Assembly (NCBI GenBank): GCA_012960245.1
Contig: DUBO01000044.1
Span: 1 to 64,000 of the forward strand
DNA length: 64,000 nucleotides
Origin: Candidatus Binatota bacterium
GTDB lineage: Bacteria > Desulfobacterota > Binatia > UBA1149
Reading direction: 5' to 3'
The translations under genes were made by a program, and so were the position numbers. The notes beneath the pieces are model-generated. The model searched no databases and was not told where the DNA came from. It was given only the letters and a program-made list of their open reading frames with translations. Position 1 is the first letter of the stretch, and each line of letters starts with the position of its first letter. This document shows positions 16,488 to 25,690 of this stretch, one piece after another.

Positions 16488-18946
16488 ATCACCACGTTTA
16501 CCAGCCGGCCCGGCACAACGACCACTTTGCGAGGGTCAGCGCCGTCGAGGTAAGCAACGACCTTCGAGTCGGCCAGCGCCAGGCGGCCCAGCTCATCCCG
16601 GTCGGTATCGGGGGATACTTGTATTCTGGACCGTATTTTACCGTTAACCTGCAACACTATTTCAACGCTGTCCCGCAGCATCGCTGCCTCGTCGTAGACG
16701 GGCCAACCCTGTTGGTCCATATCTTCTTTACCCGTCAGCTCACCCCATAGCTCGTTGGCGACGTGCGGCACGAAAGGCCCGAGCAGCAAGAGCACCGTGG
16801 CAAGCCCGAAGCGATGAAGTCGTTCGCCATCCGCGAGCGCAGCAAAATCAACCGACTGGTATTCATTGACCAGCTCCATTATAGCCGCGATAGCGGTGTT
16901 GAAGCGCAGGCGTGTCCCCACGTCGCGACTAACTCGTTGAATCGTTTCGTGCACGACCCCGCGGAGACGCCGTCCCTCTTCGTCCAGGCTTTCGGGCCCC
17001 GGGTCAGAACAGTCACCGCTAGTTTCTTCGGCAGCGGCGATTACCTGCCGCCAGACCCTTGATATGAAGCGGCTCGCCCCTTCCACGCCCTTCTCGCTCC
17101 ACTCGAGATCTTTCTCGGGGGGAGCAGCAAACACCGAGAACAGGCGCGCAGTGTCGGCGCCGTAACGCCCGATAAGTTCATCCGGGTCAACAACGTTCCC
17201 CTTCGATTTACTCATCTTGGCACCGTCCTTGATCACCATGCCCTGGGTCAACAGATCACCGAAAGGTTCAGACAGGTCCAGCCAACCAAGGTCCCTGAGA
17301 ACACGAGTGAAAAACCGGGAGTAGAGAAGATGCAGAACCGCGTGCTCGACCCCACCGACGTATTGGGAAACGGGTAGCCACTCGGCCACCGCCACCGGGT
17401 CGAAGGGGCGCTGGTCGTCCCCTGTGCTGGTGTAGCGAAGAAAGTACCAGGACGACTCCATGAAGGTGTCCATCGTGTCAGTTTCCCGGCGGGCTTCTCC
17501 ACCACAACTGGGACATGAAACCTGAGCGAACTCGGCCAACGACGCGAGCGGCGATGCCCCGCTTGCTGCCATGGTCACGTCCTCCGGCAGGACGACCGGG
17601 AGGTCCTTTTCGGGCACCGCTACCGTGCCGCAACTGTCGCAGTAGATAACCGGAATCGGACAACCCCAGTACCGTTGCCGCGAAATACCCCAGTCCCTCA
17701 ACCTGTAGTTGACGACCGCCCTGCCACGCTGAGTCTCGACGAGCTGCTTGCAGATTCCTTCCCGGGCGTCGCGGCTCGCCAACCCGTCAAAATCACCGCT
17801 GTCAAAGAGTACTCCGTCCTCCACCATGGCCTCGGTCATATCGGCGGCTACGAGGGCACCGTCGGGGGGAGCGATCACCGGCCTGATTGCGACACCATTG
17901 CCGCGGGCGAACACAAAATCTCGTTGGTCGTGGGCCGGCACCGACATCACTGCCCCGGTCCCGTAGCCCATGAGAACAAAGTCCCCCAGGAAAACCGGAA
18001 CTTCTTCACCGTTGACCGGATTGACCGCCCGGCTGCCGGTGTCGAAACCCTGTTTGCCCTGCGCGCGCTCTACGTTGCTTCGCGAGGCCACGGCATCCAC
18101 GAACTCCCGGGCTTCCTTCTCGCGCCCCCCGGCTTCGGCCAGCTTCATTGCCGCCGGATGCTCGGGAGCAATACACACAAAGGTGGCTCCAAAAAGAGTA
18201 TCAACCCTGGTAGTGAACACTTGCAGGGTTTCACCAAGGGCAGGCAGTTCGAAAAAAACTTCTACGCCCTCGCTGCGGCCGATCCAGTTGCGCTGCATGG
18301 TGAGGACCTTGTCGGGCCACTTGCCCTTGAGCTGGTCCAGGCCGTCGAGCAGCTCGTCGGCGTAATCGGTAATCTTCAAGAACCACTGGTCAAGCTCGCG
18401 GTTGGTTACCGGGCTGTGCCCTCTCCAACAACTATCCCCGTCGACCTGCTCGTTGGCGAGTACCGTACCACAGCCTTCGCACCAGTTGACGACAGCGCTC
18501 TTTCGGTAGGCTATGCCACGCTCAAGCATCTGCACAAAAAACAGTTGCTCCCATCGATAGTAGTCAACATCGCAGGTCGCCAGTTCAGTGCCGGGGTCAT
18601 AACTGAAGCCCAGGCGCCCCAGTTGTTTCTTCATTTCCTCGATATTGGCCCGCGTCCACGAAGCCGGCGCTACGCCCCTCTCGATGGCAGCAGCCTCGGC
18701 TGGAAGTCCGAAGGCATCCCAGCCCATGGGATGAAAAACCTTGTGCCCCCGGGCCGCGTGAAAGCGCGCGAGCACGTCGCCGATGGTGTAATTCCGGACG
18801 TGCCCCATGTGGATGCGCCCCGAGGGGTACGGAAACATCTCGAGCTGGTAGTATGGCGTGCCATCACCAGCAGGCTTGAAACTGTCGTTATCCTGCCAGT
18901 GGCGCTGCCACTTATTCTCGATGACCGAGGGGTCGTAAAACTTCAC
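16484..18946 (-). CDS. leuS: Leucyl-tRNA synthetase
   Basis: 820 residues, full length. The class I signature HIGH appears as HMGH in PYPSGRIHMGHVRNYTIGD, and the KMSKS loop in AKMSKSKGNVVDPDEL. The CP1 editing domain is inserted (TTRVDTLFGATFVCIAPEH, then the GTGAVMSVPAHDQRDFVFA region with the editing Asp). The zinc-binding insert (CEGCGTVLANEQV) and the C-terminal anticodon-binding domain are present. It charges tRNA-Leu. It overlaps nusB upstream and lptE downstream by 4 bp each. Confidence 0.97.
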   Translation of the reverse strand: MKFYDPSVIENKWQRHWQDNDSFKPAGDGTPYYQLEMFPYPSGRIHMGHVRNYTIGDVLARFHAARGHKVFHPMGWDAFGLPAEAAAIERGVAPASWTRANIEEMKKQLGRLGFSYDPGTELATCDVDYYRWEQLFFVQMLERGIAYRKSAVVNWCEGCGTVLANEQVDGDSCWRGHSPVTNRELDQWFLKITDYADELLDGLDQLKGKWPDKVLTMQRNWIGRSEGVEVFFELPALGETLQVFTTRVDTLFGATFVCIAPEHPAAMKLAEAGGREKEAREFVDAVASRSNVERAQGKQGFDTGSRAVNPVNGEEVPVFLGDFVLMGYGTGAVMSVPAHDQRDFVFARGNGVAIRPVIAPPDGALVAADMTEAMVEDGVLFDSGDFDGLASRDAREGICKQLVETQRGRAVVNYRLRDWGISRQRYWGCPIPVIYCDSCGTVAVPEKDLPVVLPEDVTMAASGASPLASLAEFAQVSCPSCGGEARRETDTMDTFMESSWYFLRYTSTGDDQRPFDPVAVAEWLPVSQYVGGVEHAVLHLLYSRFFTRVLRDLGWLDLSEPFGDLLTQGMVIKDGAKMSKSKGNVVDPDELIGRYGADTARLFSVFAAPPEKDLEWSEKGVEGASRFISRVWRQVIAAAEETSGDCSDPGPESLDEEGRRLRGVVHETIQRVSRDVGTRLRFNTAIAAIMELVNEYQSVDFAALADGERLHRFGLATVLLLLGPFVPHVANELWGELTGKEDMDQQGWPVYDEAAMLRDSVEIVLQVNGKIRSRIQVSPDTDRDELGRLALADSKVVAYLDGADPRKVVVVPGRLVNVVI

Positions 18947-19380
18947 CCCGACTTGCCGTCCTGTTTCTCCAGCAGCTTGCGCTCCATCGCAACCGAGTCG
19001 AGAACCCCGTTAACAAAAGCTGGGCTGGTGGTGTCACAAAATTTCTTGGCAACCTCGACAGCTTCGTTTATCACCACCGCCGCAGGCGTGTCGCCCACGT
19101 ATATCATTTCGCCAAGAGCGACCCTGAGCAGGCACAGATCCACACGCGCTATGCGTTGGATGTCCCAATTTTCTGCCGCGCCTGAAATCAAAGCGTCGAG
19201 TTCTTCCTGGTGCTCGAGCGCCGCCGTCGCCAATTGCGAACCGAAACGGCGAACGGTCTCACCGACGGTTGGAAGTTCAGCCCAGAACAGCTCTATGGCC
19301 TCGGGCGAGCGCTCACCGCCAAGCTCCACCTGGTAGACAAGCTGCAAGGCCGCTTCGCGCGCTTTGGTTCGTGCCCCCAT
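18943..19380 (-). CDS. nusB: Transcription antitermination factor NusB
   Basis: 145 residues from the ATG at 19380 (MGARTKAREAALQLVYQVE), the normal NusB N-terminus; a longer frame begins upstream inside ribH but would be a poor fit. NusB with S10 binds boxA RNA and promotes rRNA antitermination. The conserved C-terminal helices are visible: RVDLCLLRVALGEMIY and PAAVVINEAVEVAKKFCD, SPAFVNGVLDS. The start is 7 bp after the ribH stop, the usual ribH-nusB order, and the end overlaps leuS by 4 bp. Confidence 0.93.
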   Translation of the reverse strand: MGARTKAREAALQLVYQVELGGERSPEAIELFWAELPTVGETVRRFGSQLATAALEHQEELDALISGAAENWDIQRIARVDLCLLRVALGEMIYVGDTPAAVVINEAVEVAKKFCDTTSPAFVNGVLDSVAMERKLLEKQDGKSG

Positions 19381-19387
19381 GCGACCT

Positions 19388-19828
19388 TCAGCCTGCGGCC
19401 AACCGGCGCATCTCCAGTAATGTGTCGACCGCGCTGACCACCGCATCGTACCCCTTGTTACCAAACTCTCCGCCTGCTCGGGCCAATGCCTGCTCTATGT
19501 TGTCGGTCGTGAGTACCCCAAAAGACACGGGCATGTTTTCCTCCAGTGCGACCTGCTGAACACCAGCAGCAGCCTGGGCACACACGTAGTCAAAGTGCGG
19601 GGTCTCTCCCCTGATGACAGCCCCCAGGCAGACAACGGCGTCATAACGCCCACTCCGGGCAGCACTCGCGGCCAACAAAGGCAGTTCGAACGCCCCCGGC
19701 ACGCGATAGACCTCGGTATCTGCTTCGTGCTTGTCGGCCGCCAAAAGCGCCCCTTCGAGCAGACTATCGGTCACAGCCGAATTAAAACTGGCGACGACCA
19801 CCGCGATTCGAGTCTTGTTATTCGCCAC
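19388..19828 (-). CDS. ribH: 6,7-dimethyl-8-ribityllumazine synthase
   Basis: 146 residues. RibH condenses the pyrimidinedione with dihydroxybutanone phosphate, the penultimate step of riboflavin synthesis. Conserved elements are VVASFNSAVTDSLLEGAL, VPGAFELPLLA, VCLGAVIRGETPHFDYVC with the catalytic His, and GVLTTDNIEQALARAG. The start overlaps ribBA by 11 bp. Because the partner riboflavin synthase gene ribE is not in this cluster, the last step must be encoded elsewhere. Confidence 0.95.
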   Translation of the reverse strand: MANNKTRIAVVVASFNSAVTDSLLEGALLAADKHEADTEVYRVPGAFELPLLAASAARSGRYDAVVCLGAVIRGETPHFDYVCAQAAAGVQQVALEENMPVSFGVLTTDNIEQALARAGGEFGNKGYDAVVSAVDTLLEMRRLAAG

Positions 19829-21074
19829 CGCTGTTCTCCCTGGAAACGATCTCCAGCGCCCCGCTGTCGAGAAGGTGGCCGAGTTTCTGCTTCTTGGTCT
19901 TGAGGTAGTCCACGTTGTGAGAACGAGCCGGTGGCTGGAGCGGGCGCCGTTCGATCACATTAATACCGTGCTTCTTGAGCCCGCTTACCTTCGCTGGGTT
20001 ATTCGTAAGCAGGCAGACCCTGGCAACGCCAAGGTCCTTGAGTATCTGTGCCGCCATTCCGTAATCCCTGAGGTCCTCGCCAAAGCCGAGGTCGAGATTG
20101 GCCTCAACCGTATCCCTGCCTTGGTCCTGCAGGTGATAGGCCTTGATCTTGTTCGCAAGGCCTATGCCACGCCCCTCCTGGTGCATGTAGACGACGACGC
20201 CGCGACCACTGCGCGCAATCATCTCGAGCGACATGGCGAGCTGTTCTCCACAGTCGCAACGCGCCGAGCCGAGCACGTCACCGGTAAGACACTGTGAATG
20301 AACTCTCACCCAGATCGGTTCCGGGCCGTCAAGGACTCCCGCTACCAGGGCCACGTGTTCGTGTTCGTCCATCTCGTTACGATAGACAACGGCGCGATAG
20401 CGGCCACCGTAGGCGCTGTCGATTTCCCTTTCGGCAACCCGCTCAACCACCAGCTCGGTTTTGAGTCGCATATCCACCACTTCCGAGACGTCGACCATGG
20501 GAAGCGAAAAGCGTTCGGCCAAGGATCGTAACTCTGCTTCATCAGCCACTTCGCCATCGTTACCCAGCACGCAACAAAAGGCGGCAGAGCGCGGCGAGCC
20601 GGTCATGGCAACAAGGTCAGCAGCAGCTTCAGCGGGGGCCGCCGTAACCAGAGACCCCCTGTCCGAAACACGAACCGAGTGCACGTGGCCGGGCATGACC
20701 AGGGAGGCCACGTCAGAATCTGGATGCGAAGCCACCAGTATCGTCCGCGCCCGGTCGGCCGCGGAAATTCCGGTGCTCACTCCTTCCGCCGCTTCAATGG
20801 ACGCGCCGAAGACCGGCCTACCTTCCGCCGCCGAATCGTCGGCCAGCAGCGGAATGCCCAGCTGTTGCATGCGCTGCTCAGTCATCGCCAGGCATACCAG
20901 ACCGCGGGCGTGGCTCACGAAAAAATTGATCGTATCGGCATCAAGCAGGCCCGGATTTACGCAGACGCTGGCCCCCCGCTCCGGGTGCTCACGGTCAGTC
21001 AAGAGCACGACCCGGCCAGCGGCCAGAGCGCTCACGGCAAGCTCTACCGGTTTTTCTTTTTTGACCTCAACCAT
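19818..21074 (-). CDS. ribBA: RibBA-type protein: GTP cyclohydrolase II with degenerate RibB domain
   Basis: About 418 residues from the ATG at 21074. The C-terminal GTP cyclohydrolase II domain looks intact: zinc ligands in SQCLTGDVLGSARCDCGEQ, the catalytic YMHQEGRGIGL, and LRDYGMAAQIL. The N-terminal DHBP-synthase domain keeps the fold (ARGLVCLAMTEQRMQQLGIP, SIEAAEGVSTGISAADRARTI) but lacks key catalytic groups: the DDEDRENEGD motif of E. coli RibB is TDREHPERGA here, RGGHTEAT is TAAPAEAA, and the Glu of CELTNDDG is replaced by Cys. It may therefore supply only the GTP branch. It overlaps ribD by 8 bp. Confidence 0.85.
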   Translation of the reverse strand: MVEVKKEKPVELAVSALAAGRVVLLTDREHPERGASVCVNPGLLDADTINFFVSHARGLVCLAMTEQRMQQLGIPLLADDSAAEGRPVFGASIEAAEGVSTGISAADRARTILVASHPDSDVASLVMPGHVHSVRVSDRGSLVTAAPAEAAADLVAMTGSPRSAAFCCVLGNDGEVADEAELRSLAERFSLPMVDVSEVVDMRLKTELVVERVAEREIDSAYGGRYRAVVYRNEMDEHEHVALVAGVLDGPEPIWVRVHSQCLTGDVLGSARCDCGEQLAMSLEMIARSGRGVVVYMHQEGRGIGLANKIKAYHLQDQGRDTVEANLDLGFGEDLRDYGMAAQILKDLGVARVCLLTNNPAKVSGLKKHGINVIERRPLQPPARSHNVDYLKTKKQKLGHLLDSGALEIVSRENSGGE

Positions 21075-22170
21075 TCTTTTCAAAGCGACCGCGCCACACG
21101 AAGTCATGGCCGACCCTGTCTATCGTGCCATCACTCAGCATGGGTGCTCCCGCCGGAGAGCTGACCCCAAGGGAATCAAGCATTGGCACCCCATCGCCGC
21201 CGAGCAGCCGTGTACTATAGAACAGGGTCAGTTCAGAAACCACGCGGGCTTTAACGGCGCTCGCGGCGACCCCGGCTCCGCCCTCTATCAGCAATTCGTG
21301 CACATCGCGCCTGCCCAGTTCGGCCAGCAACCGGTGCCACGCACCCCGCCCGCGCCCGCGTATGCCGTAGATCTCCGCACCGGCAGTTCGCAGGGCATCG
21401 GCCTTGCCGCTACTGACTTCGCCGGGGGCACAAACCAGGAGGCAATCTCCCCGCCCCGCAACTACCCGTGACAGGGGTGACACCGCGAGGCGTTCGTCGA
21501 GAACCACGCGCAACGGTTGTCTCGCACCGCGAAGCCTGCAGCTGAGCCGAGGGTCATCAGCAGCTACTGTGCCCGCGCCGACGAGCACGGCGTCCGCTTG
21601 TCGCCGCATCTGCTGTACCAGGGCACGGGAGGCCGGCCCCGAAATCCACTTGGAAGCTCCGCCCCTGGCGGCTATACGCCCATCGAGACTGACGGCGAGT
21701 TTCATGCCCACCAGCGGGGAGCCAGTCTGGACCCACTCTCGGTACCCCTTCACAAGTTGGTCGCACGCGGGCTGTTCGACACCCGCGACAACTTTGATCC
21801 CGGCTGCCCTGAGTTTGCGGCCACCACGACCGTTGACCCGCGGGTTGGGATCGCGGCTTCCGTAGACCACCATCTTGACGCCGGCTGTGATCAAGGCCTC
21901 GGTGCAGGCCGGCGTGCGTCCCTGCTCACAGCAGGGTTCGAGCGTCACGTAAACCGTAGCCCCTCGCGCCGCAGCACCCGCATCGGCGAGAGCCGCGACC
22001 TCGGCGTGCGCCTGCCCGGCGACGGCATGAAAGCCCCGGCCCACCAACCTGCCGTTTTTGACCACCACGCAGCCGACCGCCGGGTTCGGCGAGGTCTGGC
22101 CAAGACCAAGTTCGGCCTCTTCGCAGGCCTGAAGCATGCGCCTGCTATCAGCGGCCGCTACCGTGCTCAT
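21067..22170 (-). CDS. ribD: Bifunctional riboflavin deaminase/reductase RibD
   Basis: 367 residues. The N-terminal cytidine-deaminase-like domain has the zinc motif HAEVAAL and PCCEQGRTPAC (usual PCCHxGRTPPC), and SPNPAVGCVVV. The C-terminal reductase domain is shown by GMKLAVSLDGRIAARGGASKWISG and VLVGAGTVAADDPRLSCR. It deaminates and reduces the pyrimidine intermediate after GTP cyclohydrolase II. It overlaps nrdR by one base (TAATG) and ribBA by 8 bp. In related genomes ribE usually lies between ribD and ribBA; here they are fused end to end. Confidence 0.93.
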   Translation of the reverse strand: MSTVAAADSRRMLQACEEAELGLGQTSPNPAVGCVVVKNGRLVGRGFHAVAGQAHAEVAALADAGAAARGATVYVTLEPCCEQGRTPACTEALITAGVKMVVYGSRDPNPRVNGRGGRKLRAAGIKVVAGVEQPACDQLVKGYREWVQTGSPLVGMKLAVSLDGRIAARGGASKWISGPASRALVQQMRRQADAVLVGAGTVAADDPRLSCRLRGARQPLRVVLDERLAVSPLSRVVAGRGDCLLVCAPGEVSSGKADALRTAGAEIYGIRGRGRGAWHRLLAELGRRDVHELLIEGGAGVAASAVKARVVSELTLFYSTRLLGGDGVPMLDSLGVSSPAGAPMLSDGTIDRVGHDFVWRGRFEKNG

Positions 22171-22640
22171 TATTGCTTATCTCCCTGACCCTTTTCGCGC
22201 ACCAGGCTTTCCAGTGCTGACATGAACTCGTCTATGTCGCGAAAAGAACGGTAAACCGATGCAAAACGCACATAGGCTACTTCGTCGAGCCCCTTGAGGG
22301 AGCGCATTACCGCTTCACCAACTACCGAACTGTCGAGTTCGGCCAGGCCAAGTTCCTGCACTTCTCGTTCTATCGCATCGGCGGTGGATTCGACCGCTTC
22401 AACCGAAACCGGGCGTTTCTCGCAAGCCTTGAAAAGCCCCCGAACGATTTTTTCACGGTCCCAGCTTACGCGGCGCCCCCCCTTCTTCACAACGTGGGGC
22501 ATGATCGCGTCGATGCGCTCGTAGGTGGTAAAACGGCGTCCGCAGCCTTCGCATTCCCTGCGCCGCCGGACGGTGTCATCACCGCTGTCGCGGGAATCAA
22601 CGACCCGGTTACCGTCGACGCTGCAGAACGGACACTTCAC
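22170..22640 (-). CDS. nrdR: Transcriptional repressor NrdR
   Basis: 156 residues. A zinc ribbon (MKCPFC and [15 protein letters not shown]) is followed by an ATP-cone domain ([30 protein letters not shown]). NrdR senses (d)ATP and represses ribonucleotide reductase genes. Position between glyA and ribD is conserved in many proteobacteria. The 24 bp between it and glyA show no separate promoter, so it is likely part of the long minus-strand operon. Confidence 0.95.
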   Translation of the reverse strand: MKCPFCSVDGNRVVDSRDSGDDTVRRRRECEGCGRRFTTYERIDAIMPHVVKKGGRRVSWDREKIVRGLFKACEKRPVSVEAVESTADAIEREVQELGLAELDSSVVGEAVMRSLKGLDEVAYVRFASVYRSFRDIDEFMSALESLVREKGQGDKQ

Positions 22641-22664
22641 GTCAGCCTCACCGGGCCACGCGCT

Positions 22665-23930
22665 TCAGGCGCGGGCTTGTCGGGCCGGTGCCGATGAGGG
22701 ATAGAGGGGAAAAGAGGCGCAAAGACTCGCCACTTCGGTTCCCACCGCGACTGCGACCGAGGCATCGTCTATCGCTGCCAGTACCCGTTCGATGAAAGCG
22801 GCCACCGCTGCCATCTCGCCGGTCCCCATGCCCCGCGTGGTGACGGCGGGTGTACCCAGCCTCAACCCGGAGGTGACAAAAGGCGAGCGTGGATCATCGG
22901 GAACCGAGTTCCTGTTGGTAGTAATGTTCGCACGGTCGAGAGCATGCTGCGCAACCTTGCCGGTAATCTCGCTCTTTCGAAAATCGATCAACAGCAGGTG
23001 GTTGTCGGTACCGCCCGACACCAGGCTGAAACCGCGGCCAAGCAAGCCGTCAGCGAGAGCGCGCGCGTTATCGAGCACCGCCTGCTGGTAAACCTTGAAG
23101 CTGGGCTCGAGAGCTTCTGAAAACGCGACCGCCTTGGCGGCGATGACGTGCATAAGGGGACCGCCCTGATTCCCCGGAAAAATGGACGAGTCTATGGCCT
23201 TGGCAAATTCTTCCCGACACAAGATAACGCCACCACGTGGACCGCGCAGGGTCTTATGCGTGGTGGTGGTCACGAAATCGCAGTAGGGCACGGGAGACGG
23301 ATGCAGACCGGTAGCCACCAGCCCCGCAACGTGGGCAATGTCAGCCATCAACAGCGCCGATACCTCGTCGGCGATTTCTCTGAAGCGCTTGAATTCAAGC
23401 TGCCGGGGATAAGCGCTGTGACCGGCAACTATCATTTTAGGCTTGTGCTCTCTCGCGAGCTCGGCCACCTCGTCGAAGTCGATCAGTCCATCCGGCTCCT
23501 TGACCCCGTAGGGGATAACGTTGAAGAACCGCCCCGAAAAATTAACCGGGCTGCCGTGGGTGAGGTGCCCGCCGTGGGCGAGGTTCATGGCCAGTATCGT
23601 GTCTCCCGGCTGAAGCTGCGAAAAATAAACCGCCATGTTGGCCTGCGAACCGGAGTGGGGTTGCACGTTGGCGTGGTCAGCGCCGAACAATTCGAGCACC
23701 CGGTCTATGGCCAGCTGCTCGACAACGTCAACGTGCTCGCAGCCACCGTAATAGCGACGTCCTGGGTAACCCTCGGCATACTTGTTGGTGAGCACAGACG
23801 ACATCGCTTCGAGCACCGCCTCGCTGACCACGTTCTCAGAAGCGATGAGTTCGAGATTGCGCTCCTGCCGAGCAAGTTCGTCGCCCACGGCTTTGCTGAT
23901 TTCAGGATCCTGTTGTGCAAGCAGGCTCAT
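22665..23930 (-). CDS. glyA: Serine hydroxymethyltransferase
   Basis: 421 residues, full length. The PLP lysine lies in [13 protein letters not shown], and [36 protein letters not shown] and [11 protein letters not shown] are family hallmarks. It interconverts serine and glycine, charging THF with a methylene group. The start overlaps the rpiB-type gene by 4 bp. It supplies the one-carbon units used by PurN and degraded via PurU, both encoded 12-15 kb away. Confidence 0.96.
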   Translation of the reverse strand: MSLLAQQDPEISKAVGDELARQERNLELIASENVVSEAVLEAMSSVLTNKYAEGYPGRRYYGGCEHVDVVEQLAIDRVLELFGADHANVQPHSGSQANMAVYFSQLQPGDTILAMNLAHGGHLTHGSPVNFSGRFFNVIPYGVKEPDGLIDFDEVAELAREHKPKMIVAGHSAYPRQLEFKRFREIADEVSALLMADIAHVAGLVATGLHPSPVPYCDFVTTTTHKTLRGPRGGVILCREEFAKAIDSSIFPGNQGGPLMHVIAAKAVAFSEALEPSFKVYQQAVLDNARALADGLLGRGFSLVSGGTDNHLLLIDFRKSEITGKVAQHALDRANITTNRNSVPDDPRSPFVTSGLRLGTPAVTTRGMGTGEMAAVAAFIERVLAAIDDASVAVAVGTEVASLCASFPLYPSSAPARQARA

Positions 23931-24397
23931 CGGCTGCTACCTCGCCCCGCACTTTCAAGCGCGGTTATCTTGTTAACCCGTCCCTGGTGTCGGCCTCCCT
24001 CAAAAGAGGCGCTCGCCCAGGCTTCTACTACGTCCTTGATCAATCGATCGCCCATCATTCCACCGGCCAACACCAAGACATTCGCGTCGTTGTGTTGCCG
24101 AGAAAGTCGTGCCCCGGTTACATCATGCACAAGGGCAGCCCGGACACCCGGGATCTTGTTGGCGGCAATCGACATCCCGATGCCGCTGCCACAAAGCAAC
24201 ACACCCAGTTCCGATTTTCCGCTACCCACGGCCTCGCCTACGACCTGGGCATAGTCGGGGTAGTCCACCGAGTCCTCTCCCGTGGGACCGGCATCGGCGA
24301 CGACCTATCCCAGCGAAGCGAGCGTTTTGACAACCAGCGCTCGCGCGGCAACCGCGGCGTGATCCGAGGCCACGATAACTTTGGTCGCTGACGCTAT
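23927..24397 (-). pseudogene. rpiB: Ribose-5-phosphate isomerase B with in-frame amber codon
   Basis: Reading the minus strand in one frame from 24397 gives IVASDHAAVAARALVVKTL, then ASLG, then TAG (24305-24307), then VVADAGPTGEDSVDYPDYA and the rest of a normal RpiB. The stop sits where RpiB has the Tyr of LGY. Upstream, the position expected for the start codon is ATA (24395-24397), preceded by AAGGGG; no ATG exists there, and the first conventional start is GTG at 24371-24373. The downstream part (23927-24268, GTG start, 113 residues) contains the catalytic CGSGIGMSIAANK and HNDANVLVLAGG but lacks the substrate-binding SDHA. It is probably a pseudogene; a base error or readthrough cannot be excluded. 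Confidence 0.75.
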
Positions 24398-24410
24398 CGC
24401 TGATTACCCC

Positions 24411-24647
24411 TTACTTCTGGTCGGCCTGGACATAGTCGATGACGTCCTGGACCGTGCGGATTTTTTCAGCGTCTTCGTCAGAGATTTCAACCTCGTACTC
24501 TTCTTCCAGGCCCATGATCAGCTGAACGATATCAAGTGAATCGGCGCCCAAGTCATCAAGGAAAGAGGAATCGAGGGATACCTGCGACGGGTCAACCGTC
24601 AGGTGTTCGCAGATAATTTTGAGCACCTTTTCGTTTACAGAACCCAT
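24411..24647 (-). CDS. acpP: Acyl carrier protein
   Basis: 78 residues from the ATG at 24647, which has a good GGAG site 8 bp upstream; an open frame reaches further up but overlaps fabG. The 4'-phosphopantetheine serine is in [15 protein letters not shown], and the rest ([19 protein letters not shown]) is the acidic helix III region. It carries acyl chains in fatty-acid synthesis and provides 3-hydroxyacyl groups for LpxD. It lies 71 bp after fabG. fabF, which normally follows, is absent. Confidence 0.95.
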   Translation of the reverse strand: MGSVNEKVLKIICEHLTVDPSQVSLDSSFLDDLGADSLDIVQLIMGLEEEYEVEISDEDAEKIRTVQDVIDYVQADQK

Positions 24648-24718
24648 ACTTCTATCTCCCTCCGGTCGAACGGCAACCCTGCGGTCGCCGCCTCGCGACA
24701 GCGTCGCGGGAACGCCGG

Positions 24719-25426
24719 TTACATATACAAGCCACCGTTGACATGCAACACGGCACCGGTGACATAAGAGGCCCCTGTTTCGCACAAAAAGCTTATCGCA
24801 TGGGCTATTTCGGCGGGCGTGCCGGCCCGACCTACCGCGGTGGAATCGAGCACTGACTGCAGCCGTTGTTCATCGATTGCCGAGGTCATATCGGTCTCGA
24901 TGAAACCCGGGGCCACACAGTTTACGGTGATGCCCTTACCACCCACTTCGCGAGCGAGCGCCCTCGTGAAACCCTCAATTCCGGCCTTCGCGGCAGCATA
25001 AGCGGTCTGGCCCGCGTTGCCGGTCGAAGCCACCACCGAACTCACGTTGACGATCCTGCCAAAACGAGCCTTGAGCATGGCCGGCAACAGTACACGACAT
25101 ACCGAAATGGAAGACTCCAGGTTGTCGGCAAGGACACCGGATACGAAATCGCCCTTCGACCTCAAGAGTAAGCCATCGCGCGAACGGCCGGCACAATTCA
25201 CGACCAGTTCGGCGCCGATGCCGCTCAATTCTGCAACCGCCCCGGTTTCTGAGAGGTCAAGCTTCCGGGATTCAAAAGCCTTTGCCAGATCGCCGAGTGA
25301 AGATGCAAACTCCTCGGCGGCGTCCAGGTCTGTCCTGTAGACCCCGACTACGCGGGCGCCTCCCTCGAGCAGCGACCGAGTAACGGCTGCTCCTATGCCC
25401 CGGGTACCGCCGGTGACCAACGCCAA
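24719..25426 (-). CDS. fabG: 3-oxoacyl-[acyl-carrier-protein] reductase
   Basis: 235 residues. The NADPH-binding motif is [12 protein letters not shown], with [13 protein letters not shown]; the catalytic residues are Ser in [12 protein letters not shown] and Tyr/Lys in [12 protein letters not shown]. The C-terminus ends HVNGGLYM, the classical FabG end. It reduces 3-oxoacyl-ACP. The TTG at 25426 leaves a very short lead before the first strand; the frame is open to CTG codons at 25459 and 25456, just after the rpmF stop and its AGGAG, so a non-canonical CTG start giving [18 protein letters not shown] is worth considering. plsX, fabH and fabD, usually between rpmF and fabG, are missing. Confidence 0.93.
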   Translation of the reverse strand: MALVTGGTRGIGAAVTRSLLEGGARVVGVYRTDLDAAEEFASSLGDLAKAFESRKLDLSETGAVAELSGIGAELVVNCAGRSRDGLLLRSKGDFVSGVLADNLESSISVCRVLLPAMLKARFGRIVNVSSVVASTGNAGQTAYAAAKAGIEGFTRALAREVGGKGITVNCVAPGFIETDMTSAIDEQRLQSVLDSTAVGRAGTPAEIAHAISFLCETGASYVTGAVLHVNGGLYM

Positions 25427-25460
25427 CCGCCCCGCAAAACGAGCAGTCGGATCCAGCAGA

Positions 25461-25640
25461 CTACTCCTGGGTGCCGGCTACAGCGCGGCCCTTATAGTGG
25501 CCACATGCGGCGCAGGCACGGTGCGGAGCTCTTTTTTCACCGCAATTCGGGCAATCCGCCATGGGCGGAGTTGAAAGGGAGTCGTGGGAGCGACGCGAAT
25601 CTCTCTTTGACTTCGAAGTTCTTCTCTTTGGTACAGCCAT
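25461..25640 (-). CDS. rpmF: 50S ribosomal protein L32
   Basis: 59 residues from the ATG at 25640 ([19 protein letters not shown]), with AGAGGAAG upstream. The zinc-binding cysteines are in CPNCG and CAACG (CxxC...CxxC), so this is the zinc-containing form of L32. A longer frame upstream is not needed. It follows the DUF177 gene by 50 bp, the conserved yceD-rpmF pair, and fabG begins at or shortly after its stop. Confidence 0.95.
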   Translation of the reverse strand: MAVPKRRTSKSKRDSRRSHDSLSTPPMADCPNCGEKRAPHRACAACGHYKGRAVAGTQE

Positions 25641-25690
25641 CTCGGTATCTTCCTCTCTTCTAAACTCGGCAACCCTTGCTCTACCGACAA

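Noticed and set aside
21900-21950. GGTTCGAGC-type sequence as a tRNA T-loop
   Set aside because: It lies inside ribD, with no acceptor stem or anticodon arm around it; no tRNA was found in the window.
24305-24307. Amber codon in rpiB as evidence of pyrrolysine or other recoding
   Set aside because: No other gene in the window contains an in-frame TAG, the replaced residue is an ordinary Tyr, and the start codon is also abnormal; decay or sequencing error is simpler.
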